Shown here piece by piece: positions 27,417 through 35,316 of a DNA stretch of 64,000 nt; the first letter of the stretch is position 1, and each line of letters begins with the position of its first letter. This DNA is from Belliella kenyensis (lineage in GTDB: Bacteria > Bacteroidota > Bacteroidia > Cytophagales > Cyclobacteriaceae), in the NCBI RefSeq assembly GCF_022549675.1, contig NZ_JAKZGR010000013.1, forward strand, positions 1 through 64,000, given 5' to 3'. The translations under genes were made by a program, and so were the position numbers. The notes beneath the pieces are model-generated. The model saw only the letters and a program-made list of their open reading frames with translations, had not been told where the DNA came from and ran no database searches.

Positions 27417-27486
27417 CCACAGAAAACATATCTTCATTTTGTTTTTTATAGAAAACATTTTTTATATTTGTTTTTCATAGAAAACA
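27411..27486 (+). promoter_or_regulatory. Three phased 18-bp palindromes before the AAA ATPase gene
   Basis: TGTTTTCCACAGAAAACA (27411-27428), TGTTTTTTATAGAAAACA (27440-27457) and TGTTTTTCATAGAAAACA (27469-27486) start exactly 29 bp apart, and the last ends 2 nt before the ATG. Arms TGTTTT/AAAACA are invariant; the first is perfect over 7-bp arms. The same arrangement, decayed, precedes the ATPase pseudogene at 33270. An operator array for a dimeric repressor is the simplest reading (inference). Confidence 0.75.
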
Positions 27487-27488
27487 AA

Positions 27489-28673
27489 ATGGAAAGGTTA
27501 ATTAAGACTTCTGAAAAAACAATTAAAGGCTTTAAACAAGGCTTCAAACGCTACTTAATTGATCAGGTAGATTGGGATCAGAGGTTGATTTTGATCCTAG
27601 GACATAGAGGTGTGGGCAAGACTACACTACTCCTCCAACAGATGCAAAAGCGCCAAGCTAAGGCAATTTATCTTATCTTGGATGACTTTCATTTTGAAAG
27701 TAACAGGCTAGTCTTAGTAATTGAAGCGCTCTATGATTTAGGTTACAGGTCATTTTATTTGGATGAAGTACACCGCTACATTCATTGGTCTGTAGACCTC
27801 AAAAACCTATATGATAATTTCCCTGATGTACATTTTATAGTCTCAGGTTCATCCATATTAGAAATTCAAAAAGGTAAAGGAGATTTATCAAGAAGGGCTG
27901 CTGTCTATCACTTGGCTGGTCTATCTTTTAGAGAATACTTGATGCTAGAAAATCAAATAGACCATCCACCCATTAGCCTAAATGAAATTTTAGCTAATCA
28001 CCAAGCCTTGAGCGAATCGATCACAGATCAAGCTGATATCACAAAGCTTTTCAAAGAGTATTTAGAATTTGGCTACTACCCATTCTACCTTGAAAGTAAA
28101 AACTTATATAAATCAAGGCTGCTAGAAACAACTCAAGTAGTACTAGAAATGGACCTCAGTCCATGGGAAGATTTGACTCACAAGACCATCCGAAAAATGA
28201 AAAGGCTTATCTTCATCATCAGTGAATCAGTCCCATTTATCCCAAATATCAGCAAGCTTGCCGAAAAATTGGAAGTCTCAAGAAACACCATATTAAAAAC
28301 ACTCGATCTCCTTGAACAAGCTCAGATTCTCAACCTACTCAGAATGTCAACCCGAGGTGTTTCTTTCTTGCAAAAGCCAGAGAAAATCTATCTTCAAAAT
28401 ACCAATTTGGCTTTTGCCTTATCTACTTATGCCTCCAATCAGGAGAATCTAAGAGAGACTTTCTTTCTCAATCAGGTTCGGCAATCCCATGAAGTCACTT
28501 TACCAAAGTATGGAGATTTTATGGTAGATGATACCTATGTATTTGAGATCGGTGGCGCAGGCAAAACAGCCGCTCAAATCCAAGGCGTACCCAATGCCTA
28601 CATCGCAGCAGACGACATCAAAATCGGGTCTGGCAACAAAATTCCCTTATGGATTTTTGGCTTTTTGTATTGA
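27489..28673 (+). CDS. AAA ATPase of the DUF4143-type family
   Basis: This is a 394-residue ATPase. Walker A GHRGVGKT is at residues 38-45, a Walker B-like FYLDEVH has Asp92/Glu93, and sensor-like IVSGSSILEIQ follows. LSRRAAVYHLAGLSFREYL is typical of the AAA_14/DUF4143 group, and the C-terminal YVFEIGGAGKT...PNAYIAAD part resembles the nuclease-like DUF4143 tail. A predicted winged-helix region lies between (PNISKLAEKLEVSRNTILKTLDLL). The start at ATG 27489 is supported by MERLIK, which is also conserved in the decayed paralogue at 33270. Such ATPases are common mobile-island genes of unsettled function. It opens the accessory island. Confidence 0.85.
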   Translation: MERLIKTSEKTIKGFKQGFKRYLIDQVDWDQRLILILGHRGVGKTTLLLQQMQKRQAKAIYLILDDFHFESNRLVLVIEALYDLGYRSFYLDEVHRYIHWSVDLKNLYDNFPDVHFIVSGSSILEIQKGKGDLSRRAAVYHLAGLSFREYLMLENQIDHPPISLNEILANHQALSESITDQADITKLFKEYLEFGYYPFYLESKNLYKSRLLETTQVVLEMDLSPWEDLTHKTIRKMKRLIFIISESVPFIPNISKLAEKLEVSRNTILKTLDLLEQAQILNLLRMSTRGVSFLQKPEKIYLQNTNLAFALSTYASNQENLRETFFLNQVRQSHEVTLPKYGDFMVDDTYVFEIGGAGKTAAQIQGVPNAYIAADDIKIGSGNKIPLWIFGFLY

Positions 28674-29148
28674 TGGAGGGAAAAGGGAAATGAAGTTTTT
28701 TTGAAAATGTGAATTTGAAATCTTAAAAGTAGCGATAGAAAATATCGAATAAATTTAGCTTTGATATTGATAGATATTTAGACATTGATTGATAACCTGT
28801 TCCGATCTTTCGGAATTGGCATTTAAGAACCTAATGATTCTAGGAATTGATATTACTGGCAAAGAAACCTTTTACCAAATTTGTGAACAAAAAGGAGCTA
28901 TTTGGGAAGAGTTATTACGAATTTTATTTCCTTTTAAACTTCAAACTAATATCTTTATATTTAACTGTTATTTTTTACCTATTACAATGAGGAAAAAGAA
29001 TAAGGTCATTAAAAAAAGTATATAGGCTTGATGGCTTTATACGATAAACTAGAACAAGAGATAGAAACCCATCAAACTACCCAAGAGGATTGGATGCAGA
29101 GTTGTTTGAGGGGGGGGGAGAATTAAAATAAATAAGATATTAATTATT
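28674..29148. other. Gene-poor stretch holding remnants
   Basis: About 475 bp separate the ATPase and the dGTPase. It contains the HsdS tail remnant at 29028-29126. Around 28755-28866 a region loosely resembles the internal part of the 151-bp dispersed element (GATATTG..., ATAACCTGTT, TTACTGGCAAA), interrupted by unrelated bases. A 78-codon TTG-started frame at 28789-29025 lies mostly in this degenerate region and is probably not a gene. Confidence 0.5.
29028..29126 (+). pseudogene. C-terminal remnant of a type I restriction specificity subunit
   Basis: The frame reads LMALYDKLEQEIETHQTTQ then EDWMQSCLRGGEN and stop. This matches the conserved end of HsdS proteins, in which a coiled coil ends (L)xxYDKLEQEIE...LMQSxLREVF. 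Only about 33 codons survive, and no DNA-recognition domain, HsdM or HsdR is nearby. A run of nine G (29110-29118) follows the last Arg-type codon and probably marks the frame-breaking lesion. Confidence 0.65.
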
Positions 29149-30525
29149 ATGAAAAGAACAGAAATAAAAAACAGATGGGAAGAATTACTAAACCCTAAAA
29201 GGTTTAGACCTGAAACAAGTAAACAGATTAGCGATAGAAGAAATCCTTTTGAGGATGACTATTCTAGGCTCCTTTTCAGTAGTTCATTTAGAAGATTACA
29301 AGATAAAACTCAGGTTTTTCTTCTTGATAAAAGTGACTTTTTAAGAACAAGGCTAACACATTTGCTTGAGGTAAGTACAATAGCAAGAAGTATTGGTTCA
29401 AGTATAGAGTCATATTTAATAGATGAAAGCTATTTAGATGAATGTTTTAGAGGGCATTTACCTGCATTACTAGCAGCTGCATCCTTAGTACACGACCTTG
29501 GAAACCCTCCATTTGGTCATTTTGGTGAAGAGGCCATAAAGTCTTTTTACAAAGAAAAATTAAAAGATAATAAATCTATTGAATATAATGACCTTGTAAA
29601 TTTTGATGGGAATGTTCAGACTTTTAGAATTTTGACAAGGCTAAGTTATTTAAAAGATGAATTCAGCTACAATTTATCATACCCTACTCTTGCGACGATA
29701 GTAAAATACCCTAGTAATTCTTTGGTGGGAAACCAGCCTGAGGAGAAACGAAGCAGTATAAGTAGGAAGAAGTATGGATATTTTTTTACAGAAGAGGATA
29801 AATTTAACGAGATAAACCAAACCCTTAAATTAAATTATGAGAGGCATCCTGCTGTTTTCCTAATGGAAAGCGCTGATGATATTGCATACTCAGCTGCTGA
29901 CATTGAAGATGGCGTTAAATTTGGAGCATTAAACTTTAATAATATTTATGAGATATTAAAAGAGGCAGACACCGAATTGGCAGATAAATTTAAAGAATAC
30001 TACAATACAGAATATAAAGATAGTGGGCATTCAGAAAAAGATAGGTTAAATCTTTCAATCCAAAGAATAAGAATTGATTCGCAGTCAATAATGATACCCG
30101 CAGTAATACAAAGATTTAAAGAAGTTCAAGGAGAGATATTAACAGGGACATATGGAAAGGAGTTAATTGAAGATTCGACCGCATCTAAAATTAGAAAGGC
30201 ATTTAAAAAAATGTCATATATAGTTTTTGATCACCCTGTAGTAGTAGAAAGGGAAATTGCGAGTTATAAAATCATACAAGGATTATTAAATGAATTTTAC
30301 AATGTTGCTGATTCGATAGATTTTAGCAAAAAAGGTGAGCCAAAATCGCTTCCCAAAAAATTGTATATGACGATTTCATCTAATTATAGATTTATATTTG
30401 AAAAATACTCGACAAATACTGATGACATATTTTTAAGATATCAGCTAATAAATGATTTTATAAGTGGAATGACTGATACTTATGCGATGAAGCTTTATCA
30501 AAAAATCAAAGGAATAAGACTTTAA
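29149..30525 (+). CDS. dgt: Deoxyguanosinetriphosphate triphosphohydrolase (dGTPase, HD family)
   Basis: This HD-domain enzyme hydrolyses dGTP (or dNTPs) to the nucleoside and triphosphate. The 458-residue protein shows RNPFEDDYSRLLFSSSFRRLQDKTQVF, typical of Dgt. The metal ligand His71 is in RTRLTHLLEV, the HD pair His115-Asp116 is in LVHDLGNPPFGHFGEEA, and the late Asp is in SADDIAYSAADIEDG. The stop overlaps the ATG of a nucleotidyltransferase gene by 1 bp, so both are co-translated. The pair is more AT-rich than the housekeeping genes and lies among gene remnants, suggesting acquisition. Some bacterial dGTPases act against phage by draining dGTP; that role here is inference. Confidence 0.9.
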   Translation: MKRTEIKNRWEELLNPKRFRPETSKQISDRRNPFEDDYSRLLFSSSFRRLQDKTQVFLLDKSDFLRTRLTHLLEVSTIARSIGSSIESYLIDESYLDECFRGHLPALLAAASLVHDLGNPPFGHFGEEAIKSFYKEKLKDNKSIEYNDLVNFDGNVQTFRILTRLSYLKDEFSYNLSYPTLATIVKYPSNSLVGNQPEEKRSSISRKKYGYFFTEEDKFNEINQTLKLNYERHPAVFLMESADDIAYSAADIEDGVKFGALNFNNIYEILKEADTELADKFKEYYNTEYKDSGHSEKDRLNLSIQRIRIDSQSIMIPAVIQRFKEVQGEILTGTYGKELIEDSTASKIRKAFKKMSYIVFDHPVVVEREIASYKIIQGLLNEFYNVADSIDFSKKGEPKSLPKKLYMTISSNYRFIFEKYSTNTDDIFLRYQLINDFISGMTDTYAMKLYQKIKGIRL

Positions 30526-31334
30526 TGGAGTTATTACCAATCCAAAATATCGAAAATTTTAAATTTAAAGTTAAAACTACAATTTCAACTTTAAGAGCTA
30601 AAGAGCCTAGTTTTCATGCTCTTTATCCTCAATTAATCTCAAATGATCAGTTATTTGTAGTTGGTGGTTTTTTAAGAAATATAGCAAATGAGAATTATAC
30701 GTTTAGAGATATTGATTTGATTAGTTCGATGAAAAAAGAAGAGCTATTGAATTGTTTGAAAAATATTGATACTAATATAAAAGTAAATCGTCTAGGGGGA
30801 ATAAAACTTTCTTTAAAAAGTTTTGATGTAGATATTTGGTCAATTCATGACAATTGGGCATTTGGTGAGGAAAGGATCAAATTTGATTTTAACTCAGATT
30901 TAGATGATAAAATAGTTATTGAAAAAATTGCAGAGGGATCATTTTTCAATTATGATTCATTAGTCATGAATCTGAACACCAATAGATTTTCAGTTAAGCA
31001 CTATAATGACCTTTTAAAAAGTAAGAAACTAGATATACTAAGGAAAAATAAAAGTTATGTATATAGAAATCCAACTAGGGAAGGGAATATAATTAGAGCC
31101 TATTTTTTACAAAAAAAATATAATTTTTCTCTATCGGATAATGTCAAAGCATATTTTATAGAGGAACTCAAAATTATTGGGGCATTAAAAGATTCTAAGG
31201 GTCTTGATTTGGTTTTAATAAAAAGTCTTGACTACGAAAAAAAATACCAAGCATCTATTAATCGGAATGATTTTGAAGAATTTCTGAATTCAATTATTAA
31301 AAGTCACGGACCCTTATTTAATGAAAAAGATTAG
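30525..31334 (+). CDS. PolA-head-like nucleotidyltransferase coupled to the dGTPase
   Basis: This is a 269-residue protein. LFVVGGFLRN (Gly47-Gly48) followed by RDIDLIS (Asp62, Asp64) matches the GG...DxD catalytic pattern of the poly(A) polymerase/CCA-adding head domain. The later segment REGNIIRAYFLQKKYNFSLS resembles the RNA-binding part that follows it (xxLRAxRFxxxxxFxI). It is far shorter than CCA-adding enzymes and lacks their tail, so a specialised tRNA- or nucleotide-modifying role is plausible. It is translationally coupled to dgt. I know no named family for this pair. The nucleotidyltransferase call is by motif only. Confidence 0.65.
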   Translation: MELLPIQNIENFKFKVKTTISTLRAKEPSFHALYPQLISNDQLFVVGGFLRNIANENYTFRDIDLISSMKKEELLNCLKNIDTNIKVNRLGGIKLSLKSFDVDIWSIHDNWAFGEERIKFDFNSDLDDKIVIEKIAEGSFFNYDSLVMNLNTNRFSVKHYNDLLKSKKLDILRKNKSYVYRNPTREGNIIRAYFLQKKYNFSLSDNVKAYFIEELKIIGALKDSKGLDLVLIKSLDYEKKYQASINRNDFEEFLNSIIKSHGPLFNEKD

Positions 31335-31425
31335 GATAATTTTTATTATTGAATAAAATTTAAAACCATTTAAACGAACCAAATCAAGATTTCTGAGACT
31401 TCTCCATAATAATCAATTTTCTTTA

Positions 31426-32154
31426 TTAAATATACTTCTCCAACTCCACATCAGGCATCTCATCATATGTTTGCCCATTAAGTTCTCGTCCAGCTTTTTT
31501 CTTGTTCTTACCTCCCCATTGTTTGAAGAAGAAAGCAACTTTAGCTGTTTGGCATTGCTCCTGAATATCCAATACCCAATCTGGATTCATAGGTCTTGCT
31601 TTGTGTCCACTTTCCCCTCCGACTATGACCCAGTCGATTCCGTTTAGGTTCATATTTGATAGTGCACCGATCAAGGGTTCGCAGGATAGGAATTTTACTC
31701 TAGCACCCGTTTGACGGAGAAAGTCTATTCTGTCGAGAACTCTTTCGTCTTCGACAGAAACACCCATCCAGATATTGTGTGACCAAGGTAAAAGGTGATT
31801 GATTTCAGCAAGACGATCAGCCCGCTTGGTGAGAACTTGGAAAACATGTTGTCCATTATCTTTCATAACTTGAAACACTTTCTGAATAAATTCCAAAGGT
31901 ACATCTTTGTGAAATAAGTCAGACATTGAGTTCACAAACACCACCTTTGATTTTTTCCAAGTATATGGGATGCCCAAGGCATCTTCATGAATCCTTACGT
32001 TTTTAAATCCATCCTTGTATTTTTCTACTCCCATGGCTTTCAGCCTCTTCGTCATGACTTCCGCATAGCAAAATTTACAACCAGCTGAAATTTTAGTGCA
32101 ACCTGTGACAGGATTCCATGTTAGTTCTGTCCATTCTATTGAAGTTTGTGCCAT
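31426..32154 (-). CDS. DUF5131 (phage Gp37/Gp68-like) three-Cys-motif protein
   Basis: This is a 242-residue protein beginning TSIEWTELTWNPVTGCTKIS. Cys19, Cys26 and Cys29 form a C-x6-C-x2-C motif (GCTKISAGCKFCYAE) like a radical-SAM iron-sulfur site. NSMSDLFHKDVP, QVLTKRADRL and IWMGVSVED, then VIVGGESGHKARPM, are all typical of the Gp37/Gp68 family found in phages and mobile islands. Its activity is not established. It starts 2 bp after the stop of the TcmP gene, the partner for which the three-Cys motif family is known. The two form one minus-strand unit. Confidence 0.85.
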   Translation of the reverse strand: MAQTSIEWTELTWNPVTGCTKISAGCKFCYAEVMTKRLKAMGVEKYKDGFKNVRIHEDALGIPYTWKKSKVVFVNSMSDLFHKDVPLEFIQKVFQVMKDNGQHVFQVLTKRADRLAEINHLLPWSHNIWMGVSVEDERVLDRIDFLRQTGARVKFLSCEPLIGALSNMNLNGIDWVIVGGESGHKARPMNPDWVLDIQEQCQTAKVAFFFKQWGGKNKKKAGRELNGQTYDEMPDVELEKYI

Positions 32155-32156
32155 AA

Positions 32157-32996
32157 TTAAAATATTTCGTATTGATTGTTATTTCCTTTTCTTACTTTTT
32201 CAAAAAACTCCAATCCTCTTTCATGCTTAGAGTAAAAAGAAAGGTAATATATACCACTCCCTTGATTATTAGTAATCCTTTCCTTTATAATAGCTGTTTT
32301 ATAACCTAATTTCCTGATACTGTTATCGAATTCGTCGGATAAAAACTTCACAAATTGCCCTTTTGCTACCTTCTCTTCGGTTAATCTATATCTCCAATCC
32401 GAATTGCCAAAAAACAGATTTAACCTTGGGTTATTTTCTTTAATGTAATGGCCCATATTTCTAATCCCATCCATTTGAAGAGCATGCAGTACTAAAATAT
32501 CAACTTGTTGAGCAGAAAGTTTCTTAATTGTATCAAAATGAAGATTTAATGAAAAAGGATCGATAAATGCAAAAAACAAAGGCTTTCCAATTTTTAAGTA
32601 TGTTGGTAGATCATCAAAAATCCTATCAACAACCAAATTTGCATCTTGATTGTAAATTTTAAATGATTTGTCAGAATAAAGTCTTTCTACTCTTTCTTCA
32701 AGTGAAGAAACAGCACTTTTTGAAAAATCATTTAACACATAATGATTAAAGGAATTAGGCAAGGACATTGCAATCAAAGCTGAATTTTTAATGCAAGATT
32801 TTGTTTCTTTTATCTTCACAAATCCAGGACCAGAGAAAAGATCTAAGTAAACCAAATCCCACTTATTTTTCATACCTGAAGTGAAAATATCGCAATATTT
32901 TCCTACTAATTTATATTTAAGTTGAGCCCAATTTCCAACTTCCATAATTTCCAAACCATCATCTTCAATAGTTTGGATAGGATTAAACTTTTTCAT
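32157..32996 (-). CDS. tcmP: Three-Cys-motif partner protein TcmP
   Basis: This 279-residue protein has a methyltransferase-like LVYLDLFSGPGFV (about residues 48-60), then NHYVLNDFSKSAV and FFAFIDPFSLNLHFDTI. These are features of the TcmP family, which is encoded beside DUF5131 proteins. The fold is probably SAM-dependent methyltransferase-like, but activity is unproved. The frame extends to a TTG at 33011; the ATG at 32996 (MKKFNP) is the better start. It is AT-rich and is the first gene of the TcmP-DUF5131 pair, which converges on the dGTPase-nucleotidyltransferase pair. Confidence 0.82.
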   Translation of the reverse strand: MKKFNPIQTIEDDGLEIMEVGNWAQLKYKLVGKYCDIFTSGMKNKWDLVYLDLFSGPGFVKIKETKSCIKNSALIAMSLPNSFNHYVLNDFSKSAVSSLEERVERLYSDKSFKIYNQDANLVVDRIFDDLPTYLKIGKPLFFAFIDPFSLNLHFDTIKKLSAQQVDILVLHALQMDGIRNMGHYIKENNPRLNLFFGNSDWRYRLTEEKVAKGQFVKFLSDEFDNSIRKLGYKTAIIKERITNNQGSGIYYLSFYSKHERGLEFFEKVRKGNNNQYEIF

Positions 32997-33191
32997 ATTT
33001 AATATTGACAAGGAAATTAACTAATCTCAACTTATTACAAATAAAGGTAATAAACAACCGTTTTAGAAGTAAATCAATCATTTATGTTAATTTTTTGCTT
33101 CAATCTTGTCCATATTCTGAAATGAAAAATTAAATAGGCTTAGTTATTCATCAATTAACTTTATCGTTCTAACCTATCTTATTTTTTTAAC

Positions 33192-33267
33192 TGTTTTTTC
33201 TCAAGAAAAATCTTGCATTTTGTTTTATACAAAAAACATTTTGTGCTTTTGTTTTATCGGGAAATCA
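33192..33267 (+). promoter_or_regulatory. Decayed copy of the three-palindrome array
   Basis: TGTTTTTTCTCAAGAAAA (33192), TGTTTTATACAAAAAACA (33221) and TGTTTTATCGGGAAATCA (33250) again start 29 bp apart, and the last ends 2 nt before the position matching the ATPase start codon. Symmetry is best in the second and weak in the third. Confidence 0.7.
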
Positions 33268-33269
33268 AA

Positions 33270-33628
33270 ATAGAAAGGTTAATTGAAATTTTTAAGAGGA
33301 AACTGATAGCCACACCTCCAAAATTCAAAAGATATTTAAGTGACAAGATTGATTGGACACAAAGACTGATTGTGATAATAGGTCATAGAGGGACTGGGAA
33401 AACTACACTTATGCTGCAGCATAAGCATGAAAGCCCTTTCAAATCACATCCCTTAAGTTTTGAGATTTGATATTGGATAGCAATTACGTTTTCGAAGTAG
33501 GTGCCCGTAAAACGGGCAAATACCAAATCGAAGGAATTCCAAACGCTTTTATTATTAAAAATGGCATTAATAAAATTCCGTTTCAGTTATTCGGATTTTA
33601 TTTTAGGGGAAAATCTCAGGATTTTTGA
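33270..33628 (+). pseudogene. Decayed paralogue of the AAA ATPase (start lost, centre deleted)
   Basis: The frame aligns with the intact ATPase at 27489. IERLIE replaces MERLIK because ATG has become ATA at 33270. FKRYLSDKIDWTQRL, IVIIGHRGTGKTTLMLQ and a stop follow near 33470. After a break, YVFEVGARKTGKYQIEG then IPNAFIIKNG and IPFQLFGFYF match the C-terminal tail of the intact copy. Roughly 270 central residues are missing. It lies at the right edge of the island in the same orientation as the intact gene. Confidence 0.85.
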
Positions 33629-33685
33629 TTCTTAAAATTCCAATTCTCACCTCTGAGAGCTTCAGTCCAATTAATTATTTTATAT

Positions 33686-34351
33686 TCAAGATACTGAAAC
33701 AGTTTTACTTTTTGTCACAAACTTCCTCTGAAAATAAATAATCAAAGGAGTAAAAACTACAGTAGGTAATAGCCACGCTATAAATACGGGATCTGTATGT
33801 AAGTTGATAACAAGGAAAGCGGTAAAGGTTGCTATAAATGCACCCATCATCCTACTGATATGCATACTAAGGAACCACTTCTTTGGCAAGGTCTCTAGCT
33901 TAGAGGATGCACGCATATCTACCCAAACCATCGATAACAGAAAGCTTCCAAATACTGCAAAAACAACTGTAAATCCTCCTAAATTTGACCAAGATTGTAG
34001 TGAAAAATAGACAATCGGAATAAAAACAGTCACAAGTGCTATACCTTGAAAAAGCCTATCCACAATAGAAAATTTTGGCTTAAGATGCTTTCTTAACTGG
34101 AGATACCTTCTACCCGTCAGGGTCATGTATGTACTAAAGCCACCGATCATAAGCAAAAACATATTTCCTTTTGGAATAGCAATCAGGAATGCTGTGATTC
34201 CAATCCCTATCATGCACCAATAGTATAGCATACCAGAAAGATTATGTTTCTTACTTCCTTTCGTAAAAAGGATAGCCAAAATCCCCGAGAGCAAGGCTGT
34301 AAACCCAAATGCAATGTGAAAGTAAAGTGTGATTTTTAGTAGATTTTCCAT
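33686..34351 (-). CDS. DUF2306-like integral membrane protein
   Basis: This is a 221-residue protein with six or seven hydrophobic segments. The N-terminal part, YFHIAFGFTALLSGILAILFTKGSKKHNLSGMLYYW, carries an early His, a GxxALxxG stretch and KGSKKHNLSG. This matches DUF2306-type membrane proteins as I remember them. Function is unknown. It lies on the minus strand after the LytTR regulator gene, 87 bp apart, so LytTR-DUF2306 may be co-transcribed. It forms the first ordinary gene beyond the accessory island. Confidence 0.6.
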   Translation of the reverse strand: MENLLKITLYFHIAFGFTALLSGILAILFTKGSKKHNLSGMLYYWCMIGIGITAFLIAIPKGNMFLLMIGGFSTYMTLTGRRYLQLRKHLKPKFSIVDRLFQGIALVTVFIPIVYFSLQSWSNLGGFTVVFAVFGSFLLSMVWVDMRASSKLETLPKKWFLSMHISRMMGAFIATFTAFLVINLHTDPVFIAWLLPTVVFTPLIIYFQRKFVTKSKTVSVS

Positions 34352-34438
34352 TTGACTTTTTTATTTCAAATGTAAATCAAATCTACCTTCATTGCTTCAA
34401 ATAGGGATTTATGGCAAGATTAGGGACAAATAACAAAG

Positions 34439-35305
34439 CTATTGACTCAAATACTCTTTGACTTTTCCAGCGAATTTACGAGATACAGGTACTACCAAAT
34501 TTCCTTCACCCAAAAACAGCTTGTATCCTTGAGCATTTCCAGTGATGCGTTTGACTTGATGGATATTTACTAGATAGGACCTGTGACACTGAATGATCCC
34601 TACATGCTCCCATTGTCCTGCAATCTCTGTCAAGGTGTTTCTGATCAATTGCTTTTTAACGCCTTTATCACCAAGAAAAACAACCTCTACATAGTTGTCT
34701 GCGGATTGCAAATAATACAGCTGAGACAATTCAACCACCAAATCTTCCTGTGCATATTGAGATTGTAAAGTTATGGTAATAATATTTTGTTGGTATGGTT
34801 CAGAAGTGGTGTTAGAAATATGGCTTTCCATATGAGTTGCGGTTGTAGTATATTTTCTCAGCAACTTATTGTACCTATAGATCACCAAAAAAAACACAGG
34901 AAAGACCCCTACTGCAAAAGTAAAAACTATAGAAAGCATCAAAGAATAAAAAGACCAACTAACTCCTCCAATCCAAACGGTATAAAGAAAATTACCAATT
35001 GAGATCAACCCTAAAATGCTTAAATTTTGGATGATCTCTTTCCCTGTCGTCCAAGTAGATTCATCAAAGTAACCTGAAAAAAGCCCTTTAACTCCACCTT
35101 GAAAAAATATCATGCATAGAAAGGTCACAAGTCCATAACCAGAGATCATCATCAACTTATATTCATCTGGAATACGATGAAGACCAAAAGGCTGGAAAAC
35201 CAATAAAAAAGTAGCCACAAAAAAACCAATCAGAAAAGCTAAACGGATTATGCTTTTCCAACTGGCATTTTCGCATGGATAAGGCTGTTTCAAAAAATGT
35301 AACAT
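34439..35305 (-). CDS. Membrane-anchored LytTR-family transcriptional regulator
   Basis: This is a 288-residue protein. Four hydrophobic segments occupy about residues 18-150 (IRLAFLIGFFVATFLLVFQPFG is the first). The C-terminal 100 residues form a LytTR DNA-binding domain: DLVVELSQLYYLQSADNYVEVVFL, IIQCHRSYLVNIHQVKRI and VPVSRKFAGKV are standard. This is the common Bacteroidota form in which sensor membrane part and output are one chain, without a receiver domain. It starts 11 bp after hisIE ends on the same strand, so it may be a passenger of the his transcript. Targets are unknown. Confidence 0.88.
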   Translation of the reverse strand: MLHFLKQPYPCENASWKSIIRLAFLIGFFVATFLLVFQPFGLHRIPDEYKLMMISGYGLVTFLCMIFFQGGVKGLFSGYFDESTWTTGKEIIQNLSILGLISIGNFLYTVWIGGVSWSFYSLMLSIVFTFAVGVFPVFFLVIYRYNKLLRKYTTTATHMESHISNTTSEPYQQNIITITLQSQYAQEDLVVELSQLYYLQSADNYVEVVFLGDKGVKKQLIRNTLTEIAGQWEHVGIIQCHRSYLVNIHQVKRITGNAQGYKLFLGEGNLVVPVSRKFAGKVKEYLSQ

Positions 35306-35316
35306 CGCCTTATAAT

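Noticed and set aside
27411-27486. The 29-bp-phased palindromes as a short CRISPR array
   Set aside because: Only 18 bp are repeated, the 11-bp gaps are too short for spacers, and the array abuts a start codon; it suits an operator better.
28789-29025. 78-codon frame with TTG start between the ATPase and dgt
   Set aside because: It has an odd start, no recognisable family and overlaps a degenerate repeat-like region; kept only as a remark on the spacer.
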